Shown here in pieces: positions 1 through 5,355 of a stretch of 22,229 nucleotides of DNA (position 1 is the first letter of the stretch; every line of letters starts with the position of its first letter). This DNA comes from a virus. The notes beneath the pieces are model-generated. The model was not told the origin of the DNA. It saw only the letters and a list, made by a program, of their open reading frames with translations, and searched no databases. Where the stretch lies: IMG/VR virus record IMGVR_UViG_3300025896_000203, positions 1 through 22,229 of that record. One strand, given 5' to 3'. The position numbers and the translations under genes are program-made.

Positions 1-6
1 GGGCTC

Positions 7-312
7 GTGTCGGACTTGGCCGAATGGGGGCGGCAGGAGGACGAGGGCATAACCGCTGCTGGTCACAGCATCCTGACCCAAGCCGCCACCGCCCTCCAGT
101 GTGTCGCGCAGGAGCGGGATGCGGCGATAGCCGACAGCAACATGCAGTGGCGGCACTGGCAAGTATGGAAGGACCGCGCCGAAGCCGCCGAGGCCCGTAT
201 CGCCACCGCCCGCGATGAGGGGCTGGAGATGGCAGCAGCCATTCTTGAGGCTGAAGACCCGACGATGGTTCACACCGCCGCCATCCGCGCACTGAAAGGA
301 ACGAAGCCGTGA
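7..312 (+). CDS. Small hypothetical phage protein
   Basis: This is an alanine- and glutamate-rich 101-aa protein. Its central part (about residues 30-85) is charged and likely helical or coiled-coil. The start used is GTG at 7, but the frame is open to the window edge, so the true start may lie upstream. The end overlaps the next gene as GTGA (GTG at 309, TGA at 310-312), which supports translation of both as one operon. I do not recognise the family. Its position with other tiny + strand genes suggests an accessory or early phage module. Confidence 0.6.
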   Translation: MSDLAEWGRQEDEGITAAGHSILTQAATALQCVAQERDAAIADSNMQWRHWQVWKDRAEAAEARIATARDEGLEMAAAILEAEDPTMVHTAAIRALKGTKP

Positions 313-548
313 GCGATGCCGAAGCTAAAGCCAAGCACGATGAACTAATGGCCGCGACTTACCGCGAAGTGGAGGTCAGCACTGCCGTTCCGTTCGTGCT
401 GTCCGAACTAGCGTTTCGCCGGACTAAGCCGCTGGCACTTGAGGCACAATGGCGTCCGATCAGCAACATAGCTGCGGACTGCTACATTCAGGGCCTCCGG
501 GATGCCGCTGCCGCCCGCGCACCGAAGAAGGATGATCCCCACCCATGA
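309..548 (+). CDS. Small hypothetical phage protein
   Basis: This 79-aa soluble protein starts at a GTG overlapping the previous stop by 4 bp, and its end overlaps the next gene by 4 bp (ATGA at 545-548). The coupled arrangement is the main evidence that it is real. It contains a WRPISNIAADCY segment but no motif I can assign to a function. Length and context are typical of uncharacterised accessory phage proteins. Confidence 0.6.
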   Translation: MSDAEAKAKHDELMAATYREVEVSTAVPFVLSELAFRRTKPLALEAQWRPISNIAADCYIQGLRDAAAARAPKKDDPHP

Positions 549-835
549 CCCTCCTCTCTCGCGTAGAGGCCCTGACGGGGCCGGAGGAAGCGCTGCCGCT
601 GAACGCATGGTCTGAGGACGATGGCGATGTGCTGTGGTGGTGTTGGACCGGCACGGACTGGCTTGGCGAGGCGCCCTATGTCGGTAGCCCGCTAGACCTT
701 GGCATCGGATATCCCATCGTCGTTGACGGTCAAACGTTTGGGCCGGTCTACCTTGGCGGCTGGCCCGGCTATCACACCCACTGGACGCGCTTGCCGCCAA
801 TGCCAGCCGTCCTCCGGGCGAAGGAGGGGACATGA
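545..835 (+). CDS. Small tryptophan-rich phage protein, DUF551-like C-terminus
   Basis: This 96-aa protein has many tryptophans (WSEDDGDVLWWCW, then DWLG) and ends in a YHTHWTRLPPMP segment. DUF551-family phage proteins characteristically end in a THW-x-x-LP-x-P motif, so I suggest a distant DUF551-like relation; the function of that family is unknown. The start ATG at 545 overlaps the upstream stop and the end overlaps the next ATG at 832 (ATGA), so it is translationally coupled on both sides. Confidence 0.6.
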   Translation: MTLLSRVEALTGPEEALPLNAWSEDDGDVLWWCWTGTDWLGEAPYVGSPLDLGIGYPIVVDGQTFGPVYLGGWPGYHTHWTRLPPMPAVLRAKEGT

Positions 836-1062
836 TGGGCCGGTACTCTTGCTCAGGCGCCGAGGCTTTAATGCGCCTATTCCACACGCCGCCAAGCGCC
901 CGATACGTCTCCCTTTTCCCGAGAATGAAAGCGCCGGGCCTCAATCAAATTACGTATCGTCTGATGCCGCAGGGAACCAAGATCACAGAATTTCCGCAGT
1001 ATCTTCGTTATTTCGGGGCCAGCCGGGTCGTTAGGCGTCCAAAAAGAAAGCCCACCCCATGA
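832..1062 (+). CDS. Small basic hypothetical phage protein
   Basis: A strong Shine-Dalgarno sequence (AAGGAGGGG) lies just upstream of ATG 832; a second ATG at 835 could also be used. The 76-aa product is basic (C-terminal RRPKRK) with no recognised domain; the charge could suit nucleic-acid binding, but that is a guess. The 3' end overlaps the 24-codon ORF that follows (ATG at 1059, TGA at 1060-1062). Confidence 0.55.
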   Translation: MMGRYSCSGAEALMRLFHTPPSARYVSLFPRMKAPGLNQITYRLMPQGTKITEFPQYLRYFGASRVVRRPKRKPTP

Positions 1063-1133
1063 GCAACCCCACACCAGCGATAGGTTGCCTTGTGTCTATA
1101 GCGCTGCTGGTTTCGGCGGAGGAGAGGATATGA
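1059..1133 (+). CDS. 24-aa hydrophobic micropeptide (candidate small membrane protein)
   Basis: This short ORF exactly fills the gap between its neighbours. Its ATG (1059) overlaps the upstream stop as ATGA, and its TGA (1131-1133) overlaps the next ATG (1130) as ATGA. The peptide has a polar start (MSNPTPA), a hydrophobic stretch IGCLVSIALLVSA that could span or insert in a membrane, and a charged end (EERI). The double four-base overlap matches the coupling used throughout this gene chain and is the main evidence for translation. It could be a small membrane effector or simply a coupling ORF; the function is unknown. Confidence 0.5.
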   Translation: MSNPTPAIGCLVSIALLVSAEERI

Positions 1134-1363
1134 GCGGCGAAATCTTTGGATATGTTGGCCTTGCATCCGGGCTTGGTTCTGTTGTGGCGCTCTATGTGGC
1201 CCGACGCATGATTGATCGCGCAGTCGGAATGCTTGATGAGGCCCGCGCTTTCCACGACGCCGCTGCTGACCTAGTTCGCGGATATCCTCTTGACTACGAG
1301 GCAGGGCCAGAACCGAGCATGACGCGGGTTGACCCGGACGGCTATTTCATGGCCGATAAGTGA
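1130..1363 (+). CDS. Small membrane-anchored hypothetical protein
   Basis: I place the start at ATG 1130, which follows GGAGAGG at good spacing and overlaps the 24-aa ORF stop. An upstream in-frame start at 1085 would lack both features. The 77-aa product has an N-terminal hydrophobic segment (residues about 4-20, IFGYVGLASGLGSVVALYV), then a helical charged region and a D/P/G-rich tail. It is likely an inner-membrane protein with a short soluble tail. Its stop is only 2 bp from the stop of the convergent minus-strand gene. Confidence 0.55.
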   Translation: MSGEIFGYVGLASGLGSVVALYVARRMIDRAVGMLDEARAFHDAAADLVRGYPLDYEAGPEPSMTRVDPDGYFMADK

Positions 1364-1365
1364 CC

Positions 1366-1668
1366 CTACCCCTTCGGCTTCCACATCTCCAGAAGCTTGA
1401 CCACTGCCTTGATAACAGCGCCCCATAAGGTCCAGCAGGCGAGAGCAACGAGGGCGGCAGCGGCAGCGCCGTTCTGCCCCCGATCCGGCCAGTGCAGAAA
1501 TTCCTCCCGGATCACATCAGATCCGATATAGCCGATGAACCATGCAAAGAAGAAGCGGCGCGCGGCTTCGGCGCGGGTCTTTGGAGGGGTATAGAGGAGA
1601 GCAGCTGCGGCACCGCCAAAGGCGCTAATCCCCTTGGCGATTTCGCTTGATGCGAGGTTTTCCATCAT
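1366..1668 (-). CDS. Small membrane protein, possible holin-type or lysis-associated
   Basis: This 100-aa protein has a small-residue hydrophobic stretch near residues 13-28, an aromatic one (FFFAWFIGYIGSDV) at about 39-52, and a C-terminal one (AAAAALVALACWTLWGAVIKAVV) at about 68-90, followed by a basic end. Size and multi-TM topology fit phage holins or related lysis proteins, but no family was confidently recognised. It starts at a tandem ATG-ATG (1668/1665) overlapping the upstream stop by 1 bp (TAATG). It is the last gene of the late strand. Confidence 0.6.
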   Translation of the reverse strand: MMENLASSEIAKGISAFGGAAAALLYTPPKTRAEAARRFFFAWFIGYIGSDVIREEFLHWPDRGQNGAAAAALVALACWTLWGAVIKAVVKLLEMWKPKG

Positions 1669-1771
1669 TAGTGCCTCCAGAACGGAGGATGCGCTCTTTG
1701 ACGCTGGAAAGCCTGGATAGCGCCACGAAGACCACGGCGAGAAGGAGGAGGTTGGGAGTGACAGTTATCAA
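1625..1771 (-). CDS. Possible overlapping 48-aa TM peptide in an alternative frame
   Basis: In the +1 frame relative to the upstream membrane protein, a TTG at 1771-1769 opens a 48-codon ORF that runs into the start of the 1366-1668 gene. Its product has a clear N-terminal hydrophobic helix (NLLLLAVVFVALSRL) and a basic tail. AAGGAGG precedes the TTG, though only 3-4 bases away. The main frame over the same DNA reads as an atypical S/P/R-rich tail, as expected if the alternative frame is the selected one. Overlapping small ORFs are common in lysis cassettes (Rz/Rz1), but there is no lipobox here. The call is tentative because of TTG, short spacing and the sequestering hairpin. Confidence 0.25.
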   Translation of the reverse strand: MITVTPNLLLLAVVFVALSRLSSVKERILRSGGTNDGKPRIKRNRQGD

Positions 1772-2186
1772 GCTCCTCCTTCTCGCCGTTGATCCCGATC
1801 CAAATCAGGACAGCGATGTTGAGTAGGTCGAGCATAAGCGCATACGCGTTATGGGCCTGTGACGCGGGCGTGACCGTTAGGCCCCATGCGTCCGCCTGAA
1901 TCGTTGCCGCATAGAAGATGATGTTGATCCCCAGCATGGCTTGGAACAGCCGCCCGACAACCATCTCCCAGCGTGTCTTGCCGTAGATGTAGATTGCATA
2001 GGCGCAGGCGATATCGAGAGCGCTGCCAGCTACAATGGGGGAAGGCCATCCCATCCGGTGATAGATGGTTGAAGCGACATAGCTAGCCGCCCATACCCCT
2101 AGCCAGACCCATGCCCGCTTGTGACCAAAGGTCATTCCAAGGGCAAGGATAAGGCCGATGGCAAACCCCACATCGTAGCCGTTCAT
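1668..2186 (-). CDS. Multi-pass membrane protein of the terminal late cassette
   Basis: This 172-aa protein has about five hydrophobic segments (near residues 5-20, 27-41, 50-70, 80-100 and 115-137) joined by short loops, so it is an integral inner-membrane protein. I do not recognise a family; with the preceding and following small genes it forms a possible lysis or membrane-modification cassette. The last 30 residues (after GEKEELDN) are abruptly rich in Ser, Pro and Arg and lie over a 17-bp perfect inverted repeat. This tail may be out-of-frame sequence acquired by a template-switch event, or it may overlap a second ORF. The start is 1 bp after the upstream stop. Confidence 0.65.
   Translation of the reverse strand: MNGYDVGFAIGLILALGMTFGHKRAWVWLGVWAASYVASTIYHRMGWPSPIVAGSALDIACAYAIYIYGKTRWEMVVGRLFQAMLGINIIFYAATIQADAWGLTVTPASQAHNAYALMLDLLNIAVLIWIGINGEKEELDNCHSQPPPSRRGLRGAIQAFQRQRAHPPFWRH
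1734..1789. repeat. 17-bp perfect inverted repeat within coding sequence
   Basis: The arms at 1734-1750 and 1773-1789 are perfectly complementary (ACGGCGAGAAGGAGGAG on both strands) with a 22-nt loop. In minus-strand RNA the 5' arm carries AAGGAGGAG, a near-perfect Shine-Dalgarno sequence, and the loop carries a TTG start for an alternative ORF. There is no T-tract after either arm, so it does not look like a terminator. It could act as a translation switch or mRNA-processing site, or be a relic of template-switched replication. Confidence 0.85.
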
Positions 2187-2187
2187 T

Positions 2188-2535
2188 TTAGCGCCCCGTG
2201 GAATAGACTACGATGTCGTCATCGCCCGAGGGCGGCGGAAGCTCATCGGGGATGCCAGCAAGCGCGGCAGTCTCGATAAGGTGCTTGTGGAACGTCACGA
2301 TGTCATAGGCGATCTGGTGGGTGATCATCTTGGTTTCGTGCTGGAGTTGCAATTGACCAAGGGCACCGAGTGAGGCCGCATCCCCATTGGCAATGACGCC
2401 TTTGACGACCTTCGCGGCAACGCGGGCAAGCTTCCGGGTTGCGGCTTCAGCTTCGGCAAATGCGTTGGCGGCTTCAGTGAGCAGTTCAGGCGTTGTGGCC
2501 ATGCGGCGTTCCTTCGGTGGGTTGTGTTCGTTCAT
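2188..2535 (-). CDS. Small helical hypothetical phage protein
   Basis: This 115-aa soluble protein is predicted mainly helical, with an Ala/Glu/Lys-rich N-terminal half (about residues 17-50) and a Pro/Asp-rich tail (PPPSGDDD). GGGGAG sits before ATG 2535; a second candidate start at Met12 has AAGGA in front. It opens the last minus-strand cassette, after a gap of about 185 bp. No family is recognised. The position beside membrane proteins is compatible with an accessory lysis role, which is not demonstrated. Confidence 0.55.
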   Translation of the reverse strand: MNEHNPPKERRMATTPELLTEAANAFAEAEAATRKLARVAAKVVKGVIANGDAASLGALGQLQLQHETKMITHQIAYDIVTFHKHLIETAALAGIPDELPPPSGDDDIVVYSTGR

Positions 2536-2587
2536 TTTGGCTCCCCTGGTTATCAGAGGATATTAGCTGATTTCGGGTCCGGTGGTC

Positions 2588-2616
2588 TTGAAATAACGCG
2601 GGGAGTCTGGTACTAA
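2588..2616 (+). promoter_or_regulatory. Candidate sigma70-type promoter for a structured RNA
   Basis: TTGAAA (2588-2593, five of six matches to TTGACA) is followed after exactly 17 bp by TACTAA (2611-2616, a weak three of six). This predicts transcription start near 2622-2624, the first bases of the outer stem of the structured element at 2623-2721. The agreement in position is the main support; the -10 box alone would not be convincing. Confidence 0.35.
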
Positions 2617-2622
2617 TTGGGG

Positions 2623-2721
2623 GCTGGCGGCGACCGCGGTGAACCTTCAGGCCGTATCCGTCTTGAAACGACGAGAGCTATGCTAGGTGCCCGAAAGGGA
2701 CTGAAGCCCTAGCCCGCCAGC
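2623..2721 (+). ncRNA. Candidate structured RNA with cloverleaf-like fold
   Basis: The gap between 2535 and the gene ending at 2721 holds a self-complementary 99-nt element. An 8-bp outer stem (2623-2630 with 2714-2721, GCTGGCGG/CCGCCAGC) closes three hairpins: 2637-2654 (CGG-TGA with TCA-GG-CCG), 2659-2673 (CGTC/GACG, 7-nt loop TTGAAAC), and 2682-2713 (GCTAGG/CCTAGC enclosing CCC-GAAA-GGG). Wobble extensions (G2622-T2722, G2636-T2655) and the GAAA tetraloop favour RNA from the + strand. It resembles a cloverleaf, but it has no T-loop, D-loop or CCA, so it is not a normal tRNA. No known riboswitch or ribozyme core was recognised. Confidence 0.4.
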
Positions 2722-2987
2722 TACTTCCAAAGCCCCTTCTTCTTCCCCACTGGCTTGATATCGGGGTGAGGGTACTGCTCTGCGGTGGGTACGGCTTTGA
2801 CGTTTGCGACCTTGAGCGCAATGCCGAGGCCAATCACAGCAGCCACGCCCAAGCGGCCAAGGACAGCGCCCACGATCATCCACACGGTCGCCTTGACGCC
2901 TTCGATGCCGAACGGGAACCACGCAATCCACGAGGCGATGACGGTATTGATGCAGTCGCCGGGTGCAAGCAGACAGGACCAGTTCAT
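2721..2987 (-). CDS. Small membrane protein of the lysis region
   Basis: I choose ATG 2987, which overlaps the upstream stop as TGATG and has AAGGA seven bases before it; an in-frame GTG one codon earlier (2990) is also possible. The 88-aa product has a hydrophobic N-terminal part with two cysteines (residues about 4-25), a second segment (about 32-60, KATVWMIVGAVLGRLGVAAVIGLGIAL in broken form) and a basic C-terminus (GKKKGLWK). Two TM helices and location just after the endolysin and another membrane protein suggest a holin-type or accessory lysis role. This is contextual inference. Confidence 0.55.
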   Translation of the reverse strand: MNWSCLLAPGDCINTVIASWIAWFPFGIEGVKATVWMIVGAVLGRLGVAAVIGLGIALKVANVKAVPTAEQYPHPDIKPVGKKKGLWK

Positions 2988-3208
2988 CACAAATCCTTCT
3001 TCATCACAGCCGGGCGCGGGCGCAGCCAGATGTTCACGAGGAACGCCGCCGCAATGACGTACTTCTGATAGCCGACCGGGATCACAGCGATAACCTCGGG
3101 GGCGTTCAGAATGTCAGGGATGAACAGCAGGAGCGCGAAGGCAAGGTTGAAAACCCACGTACGAAATCTGGTTAGAAACTCGAAGATAGTTTGCATAAAG
3201 TGCGGCAA
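2987..3208 (-). CDS. Putative holin-like small membrane protein
   Basis: The product (about 70-73 aa) has two hydrophobic segments, RTWVFNLAFALLLFIPDIL and PVGYQKYVIAAAFLVNIWL, separated by a short loop, with a basic C-terminal end. That is the size and topology of two-TM phage holins. It lies just downstream of the endolysin gene, as holins often do. Start choice is uncertain: TTG 3208 has AAAGGA seven bases upstream, whereas ATG 3196 has no well-spaced Shine-Dalgarno; a TTG at 3226 is also in frame. The stop overlaps the next gene's ATG. Confidence 0.6.
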   Translation of the reverse strand: MPHFMQTIFEFLTRFRTWVFNLAFALLLFIPDILNAPEVIAVIPVGYQKYVIAAAFLVNIWLRPRPAVMKKDL

Positions 3209-3225
3209 CGGATTATCCTTTCCCA

Positions 3226-3342
3226 ATGAGTGACGTACTAGAGCGGTTTGAGCGTAAATTTACCCGTCGCGGGCCGGATGAATGCTGGCCTTGGACGGCG
3301 GCAACAAGCGCCCGTAGCATCATTGCGATTTGCCTTTCGTGA
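3226..3342 (+). pseudogene. Truncated HNH endonuclease, N-terminal remnant
   Basis: On the + strand, between endolysin and holin genes read the other way, an ATG at 3226 opens a 38-codon ORF. Its first 25 or so residues include RFERKFTRRGPDECWPW, closely resembling the N-terminus of small phage HNH endonucleases (typically R-F-W-x-K-V-x-x-x-G-P-x-x-C-W-x-W-T-G). The similarity stops near 3303, where the sequence becomes the antisense of the endolysin 3' end. No HNH catalytic core is left. It looks like the scar of a homing-endonuclease gene that was inserted and then deleted. Confidence 0.6.
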
Positions 3343-4024
3343 TGCGTTCGATGATGGCGATGACGATAGCCCACAGCGCCTGCCACAGCCCCACTGGCGG
3401 CTTTGGAGCGGGTGCAGGCGGGATCGGTGCGGGAGAGGGCTTGGCGGGCTCCTTTGAGACTTCCAGTGCATTTAGGAACGTATACGCATAGCCAGCGATC
3501 AGCAGCGCCCGATCAGATCCATTGACGACCGAGCGCGCGGACATGAAATCGCTGGGGAAGTCGGAAAGCTTCTTGCCGGTAAACCAGCCTTCAAGGCACC
3601 CTCGCACCAGGATCAGCGCGGCAACCTCTGGCACCATTGCTTTTGATGGGTCAGCCACAAGGTCGAGGCCAAGCTTCTGCCCCGCCTTGAGGTAATTGGC
3701 CTTGTGGGTAAGCTGTACGAACCCGCGCCCGAAGAACCCGCCCGACCAATAGTCAGACTTGACCCACGCGAGTTTTCCAGCCTTCCACGCCTTCGTAAGC
3801 CGCGCCTTGGCCTTGGCATCGGTATCCGCAAGGGTTTCACGCACAGGCTGCATTGTGCGGGCGGTCTCGTGGTAGGCGGTCGCGAGGATATAAGCCAGAT
3901 TGCGCAGGTTGCCGTCCCCGGCCTTGTCCCACGCCTCTCCGATCACCTCAAAGCCGTTCACCTGCTCTTGGCTCAGACTGCCGTCAAATAGCTTGCGGAT
4001 GGCGTTGTAGAACGCGGCGTTCAT
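3320..4024 (-). CDS. Endolysin, glycoside hydrolase family 19 (chitinase-like) type
   Basis: This is predicted to cleave the peptidoglycan glycan strand at the end of infection. The 234-aa protein carries GH19-type signatures: AYHETARTMQPVRE (residues 50-63, with Glu53 the candidate catalytic acid) and GGFFGRGFVQLTHKANY (95-111). The catalytic domain spans about 1-190. It is followed by a Pro/Ala-rich linker (191-211) and a hydrophobic C-terminal helix (GLWQALWAIVIAIIERI, 212-227) with a basic tail. No N-terminal signal peptide is seen, so release would normally need a holin; the C-terminal helix is unusual and may bind membrane. AAGGAAA precedes ATG 4024. Confidence in GH19 is high, in the exact bond cleaved moderate. 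Confidence 0.85.
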   Translation of the reverse strand: MNAAFYNAIRKLFDGSLSQEQVNGFEVIGEAWDKAGDGNLRNLAYILATAYHETARTMQPVRETLADTDAKAKARLTKAWKAGKLAWVKSDYWSGGFFGRGFVQLTHKANYLKAGQKLGLDLVADPSKAMVPEVAALILVRGCLEGWFTGKKLSDFPSDFMSARSVVNGSDRALLIAGYAYTFLNALEVSKEPAKPSPAPIPPAPAPKPPVGLWQALWAIVIAIIERITKGKSQ

Positions 4025-4051
4025 CAGGTTTCCTTTGAATGTGGGGAGTGC

Positions 4052-4720
4052 TTAGCTGACAGAGACAATGAGCCCGATGGACTCAGTCGCCCCGGACGTT
4101 GCCGAAATTGTCTTGGTGCCGGATGTTGAAAAGGCCGCTGATGCGGAGCTAACCTGAAACGCAGACCCACCGGGGTTGACATCGCTATTTTCTGTCAATC
4201 CCGTCCAAGTGAACGCCGTTGGGTCGCCGTTCGCGCCCACCGCAACCATAACCACCCCGCCTGTGGCGCTGTTGTTGTTCAGGTTTAGCGCCGCGCCCGT
4301 ATCCGATGTTCGGTCAATGGTCGTGCCGGGGGCAAGAATGTTGCCGACTTTGTAAAGCGACGTTGTGCAGCGGTCATTTGATGTCGAGGTGGAAACCACA
4401 ACGTCATCGGTTCCGTCCGTGGTGATGTTGGTGGTGCTTATCCAGATGCTCACCCCCTGCCTGCCGTTCACGCCCAAAGACGCGCCGTGCATTTTGGTAA
4501 GCGCGGTCCCTGCCAGCGTAACGGAGGTCGGGTCCGAGTTGGTCCCAGATGACGCCTTTCGGTAGGCCACCGTGACAATCCATAGCCCGGTTCGCACGCC
4601 CCCGTTATGGGTGTTGGTGAAACTGGTTGCGCTGGTCGTGGCGGATTGGACAGTGTCGTTATACGTAATGTTCGGAGCGGTTGTGCCGAACGCAAACGAA
4701 TTGATCAGCGTTACGCTCAT
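4052..4720 (-). CDS. Beta-rich virion protein, putative tail fibre or appendage
   Basis: This 222-aa protein is very rich in Thr, Ser, Asn and Gly with alternating hydrophobic residues, as in beta-sandwich fibre or adhesin domains. It has no catalytic motif. Its ATG overlaps the stop of the fibre-like gene upstream (ATGA at 4717-4720), suggesting the two act together as parts of the same appendage. A receptor-binding or fibre-tip role is inferred from composition and position after the virion hydrolase and before the endolysin. Confidence 0.55.
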   Translation of the reverse strand: MSVTLINSFAFGTTAPNITYNDTVQSATTSATSFTNTHNGGVRTGLWIVTVAYRKASSGTNSDPTSVTLAGTALTKMHGASLGVNGRQGVSIWISTTNITTDGTDDVVVSTSTSNDRCTTSLYKVGNILAPGTTIDRTSDTGAALNLNNNSATGGVVMVAVGANGDPTAFTWTGLTENSDVNPGGSAFQVSSASAAFSTSGTKTISATSGATESIGLIVSVS

Positions 4721-5343
4721 GTGCGGTATCCGATGAGGGCCACTTTCGCGCCCTTCGCCCCGGTCCCTGCCACATCAATATCAATGGTCATTTCGGCGTC
4801 GTCAGCCAGCGTCGTATCCGAGATAACCGCAGGCGTTGCCGCCGTAGTCGAGGTCAATTCGTTGGCGTCAATCGTAAGCTTGGTTGAGAGGATGGTCGTG
4901 CCGCCTTCGTTGATATCGAAGGTCGGGATGCCTGACGAAGAGGCAGTAGCCAGCGAACCCCGCACATCGGTAAGCGTCATGGCAAACGGCATGCGGAACG
5001 TGACTTTTGCCGTTCCGGTGGTGATGGCCGTAGTCTCGTCCGACACCGCCACAATGATGGTTTCATACTTGCGGAGCGTGGTGCCACTGATATCGAGGCC
5101 AGATCCGATGGTCAGGTATGCAAACCCGCCCGCGCTATCGTCCCAGAATACAACCCGGTCAGCGTTCGGATCTGCCAGCGTGCCCGACGCCGAGACAAAG
5201 CCCGCCGTTTTGAGCTGGGCCATGATTTCGCGCATCGCATTGTTAAGGCCCGCCATAGCGCAGCCTTCGTCAATGTTGATGCCACCCACATCGGTGTTGC
5301 TGGCCGCTGTCGTTGACCAGTCGGAATAGGCAGATTTTGGCAC
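4717..5343 (-). CDS. Tail fibre protein with conserved phage fibre N-terminus
   Basis: Residues about 8-45 (WSTTAASNTDVGGINIDEG, then a helix ending NNAMREIMAQLK) match the start widely found on phage tail fibres, where the N-terminal part attaches to the virion. The remainder (208 aa in total) is beta-rich, consistent with a short fibre shaft or tip. The start is GTG 5343 with AAGGAGG seven bases upstream. It is coupled to the following beta-rich gene, and the pair is the best candidate for host-receptor binding in this part of the genome. Confidence 0.7.
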   Translation of the reverse strand: MPKSAYSDWSTTAASNTDVGGINIDEGCAMAGLNNAMREIMAQLKTAGFVSASGTLADPNADRVVFWDDSAGGFAYLTIGSGLDISGTTLRKYETIIVAVSDETTAITTGTAKVTFRMPFAMTLTDVRGSLATASSSGIPTFDINEGGTTILSTKLTIDANELTSTTAATPAVISDTTLADDAEMTIDIDVAGTGAKGAKVALIGYRT

Positions 5344-5355
5344 TTACTGGCCTCC

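Noticed and set aside
408-944. 178-aa ORF on the minus strand
   Set aside because: It is antisense to three overlapping, well-coupled + strand genes, is rich in Arg/Ser/Pro as GC-rich shadow frames are, and has no ribosome site of note.
2560-2565. TAATAT on the minus strand as -10 box for the 2188-2535 gene
   Set aside because: No sequence near TTGACA occurs at 16-18 bp upstream, so it is kept only as a weak possibility.
2623-2721. Canonical tRNA
   Set aside because: The fold is cloverleaf-like with a 7-nt loop, but there is no TTC-type T-loop, no standard D-arm, an 8-bp outer stem and 99 nt in length.
2683-2931. 82-aa minus-strand ORF overlapping the 2721-2987 gene
   Set aside because: Its Arg-rich composition and lack of coupling mark it as a shadow; the other frame has membrane helices and a TGATG overlap with a good ribosome site.
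4607-5329. 240-aa ORF on the + strand
   Set aside because: It mirrors the fibre gene on the minus strand, which has a recognisable phage fibre N-terminus, a Shine-Dalgarno sequence and coupling to its neighbour.
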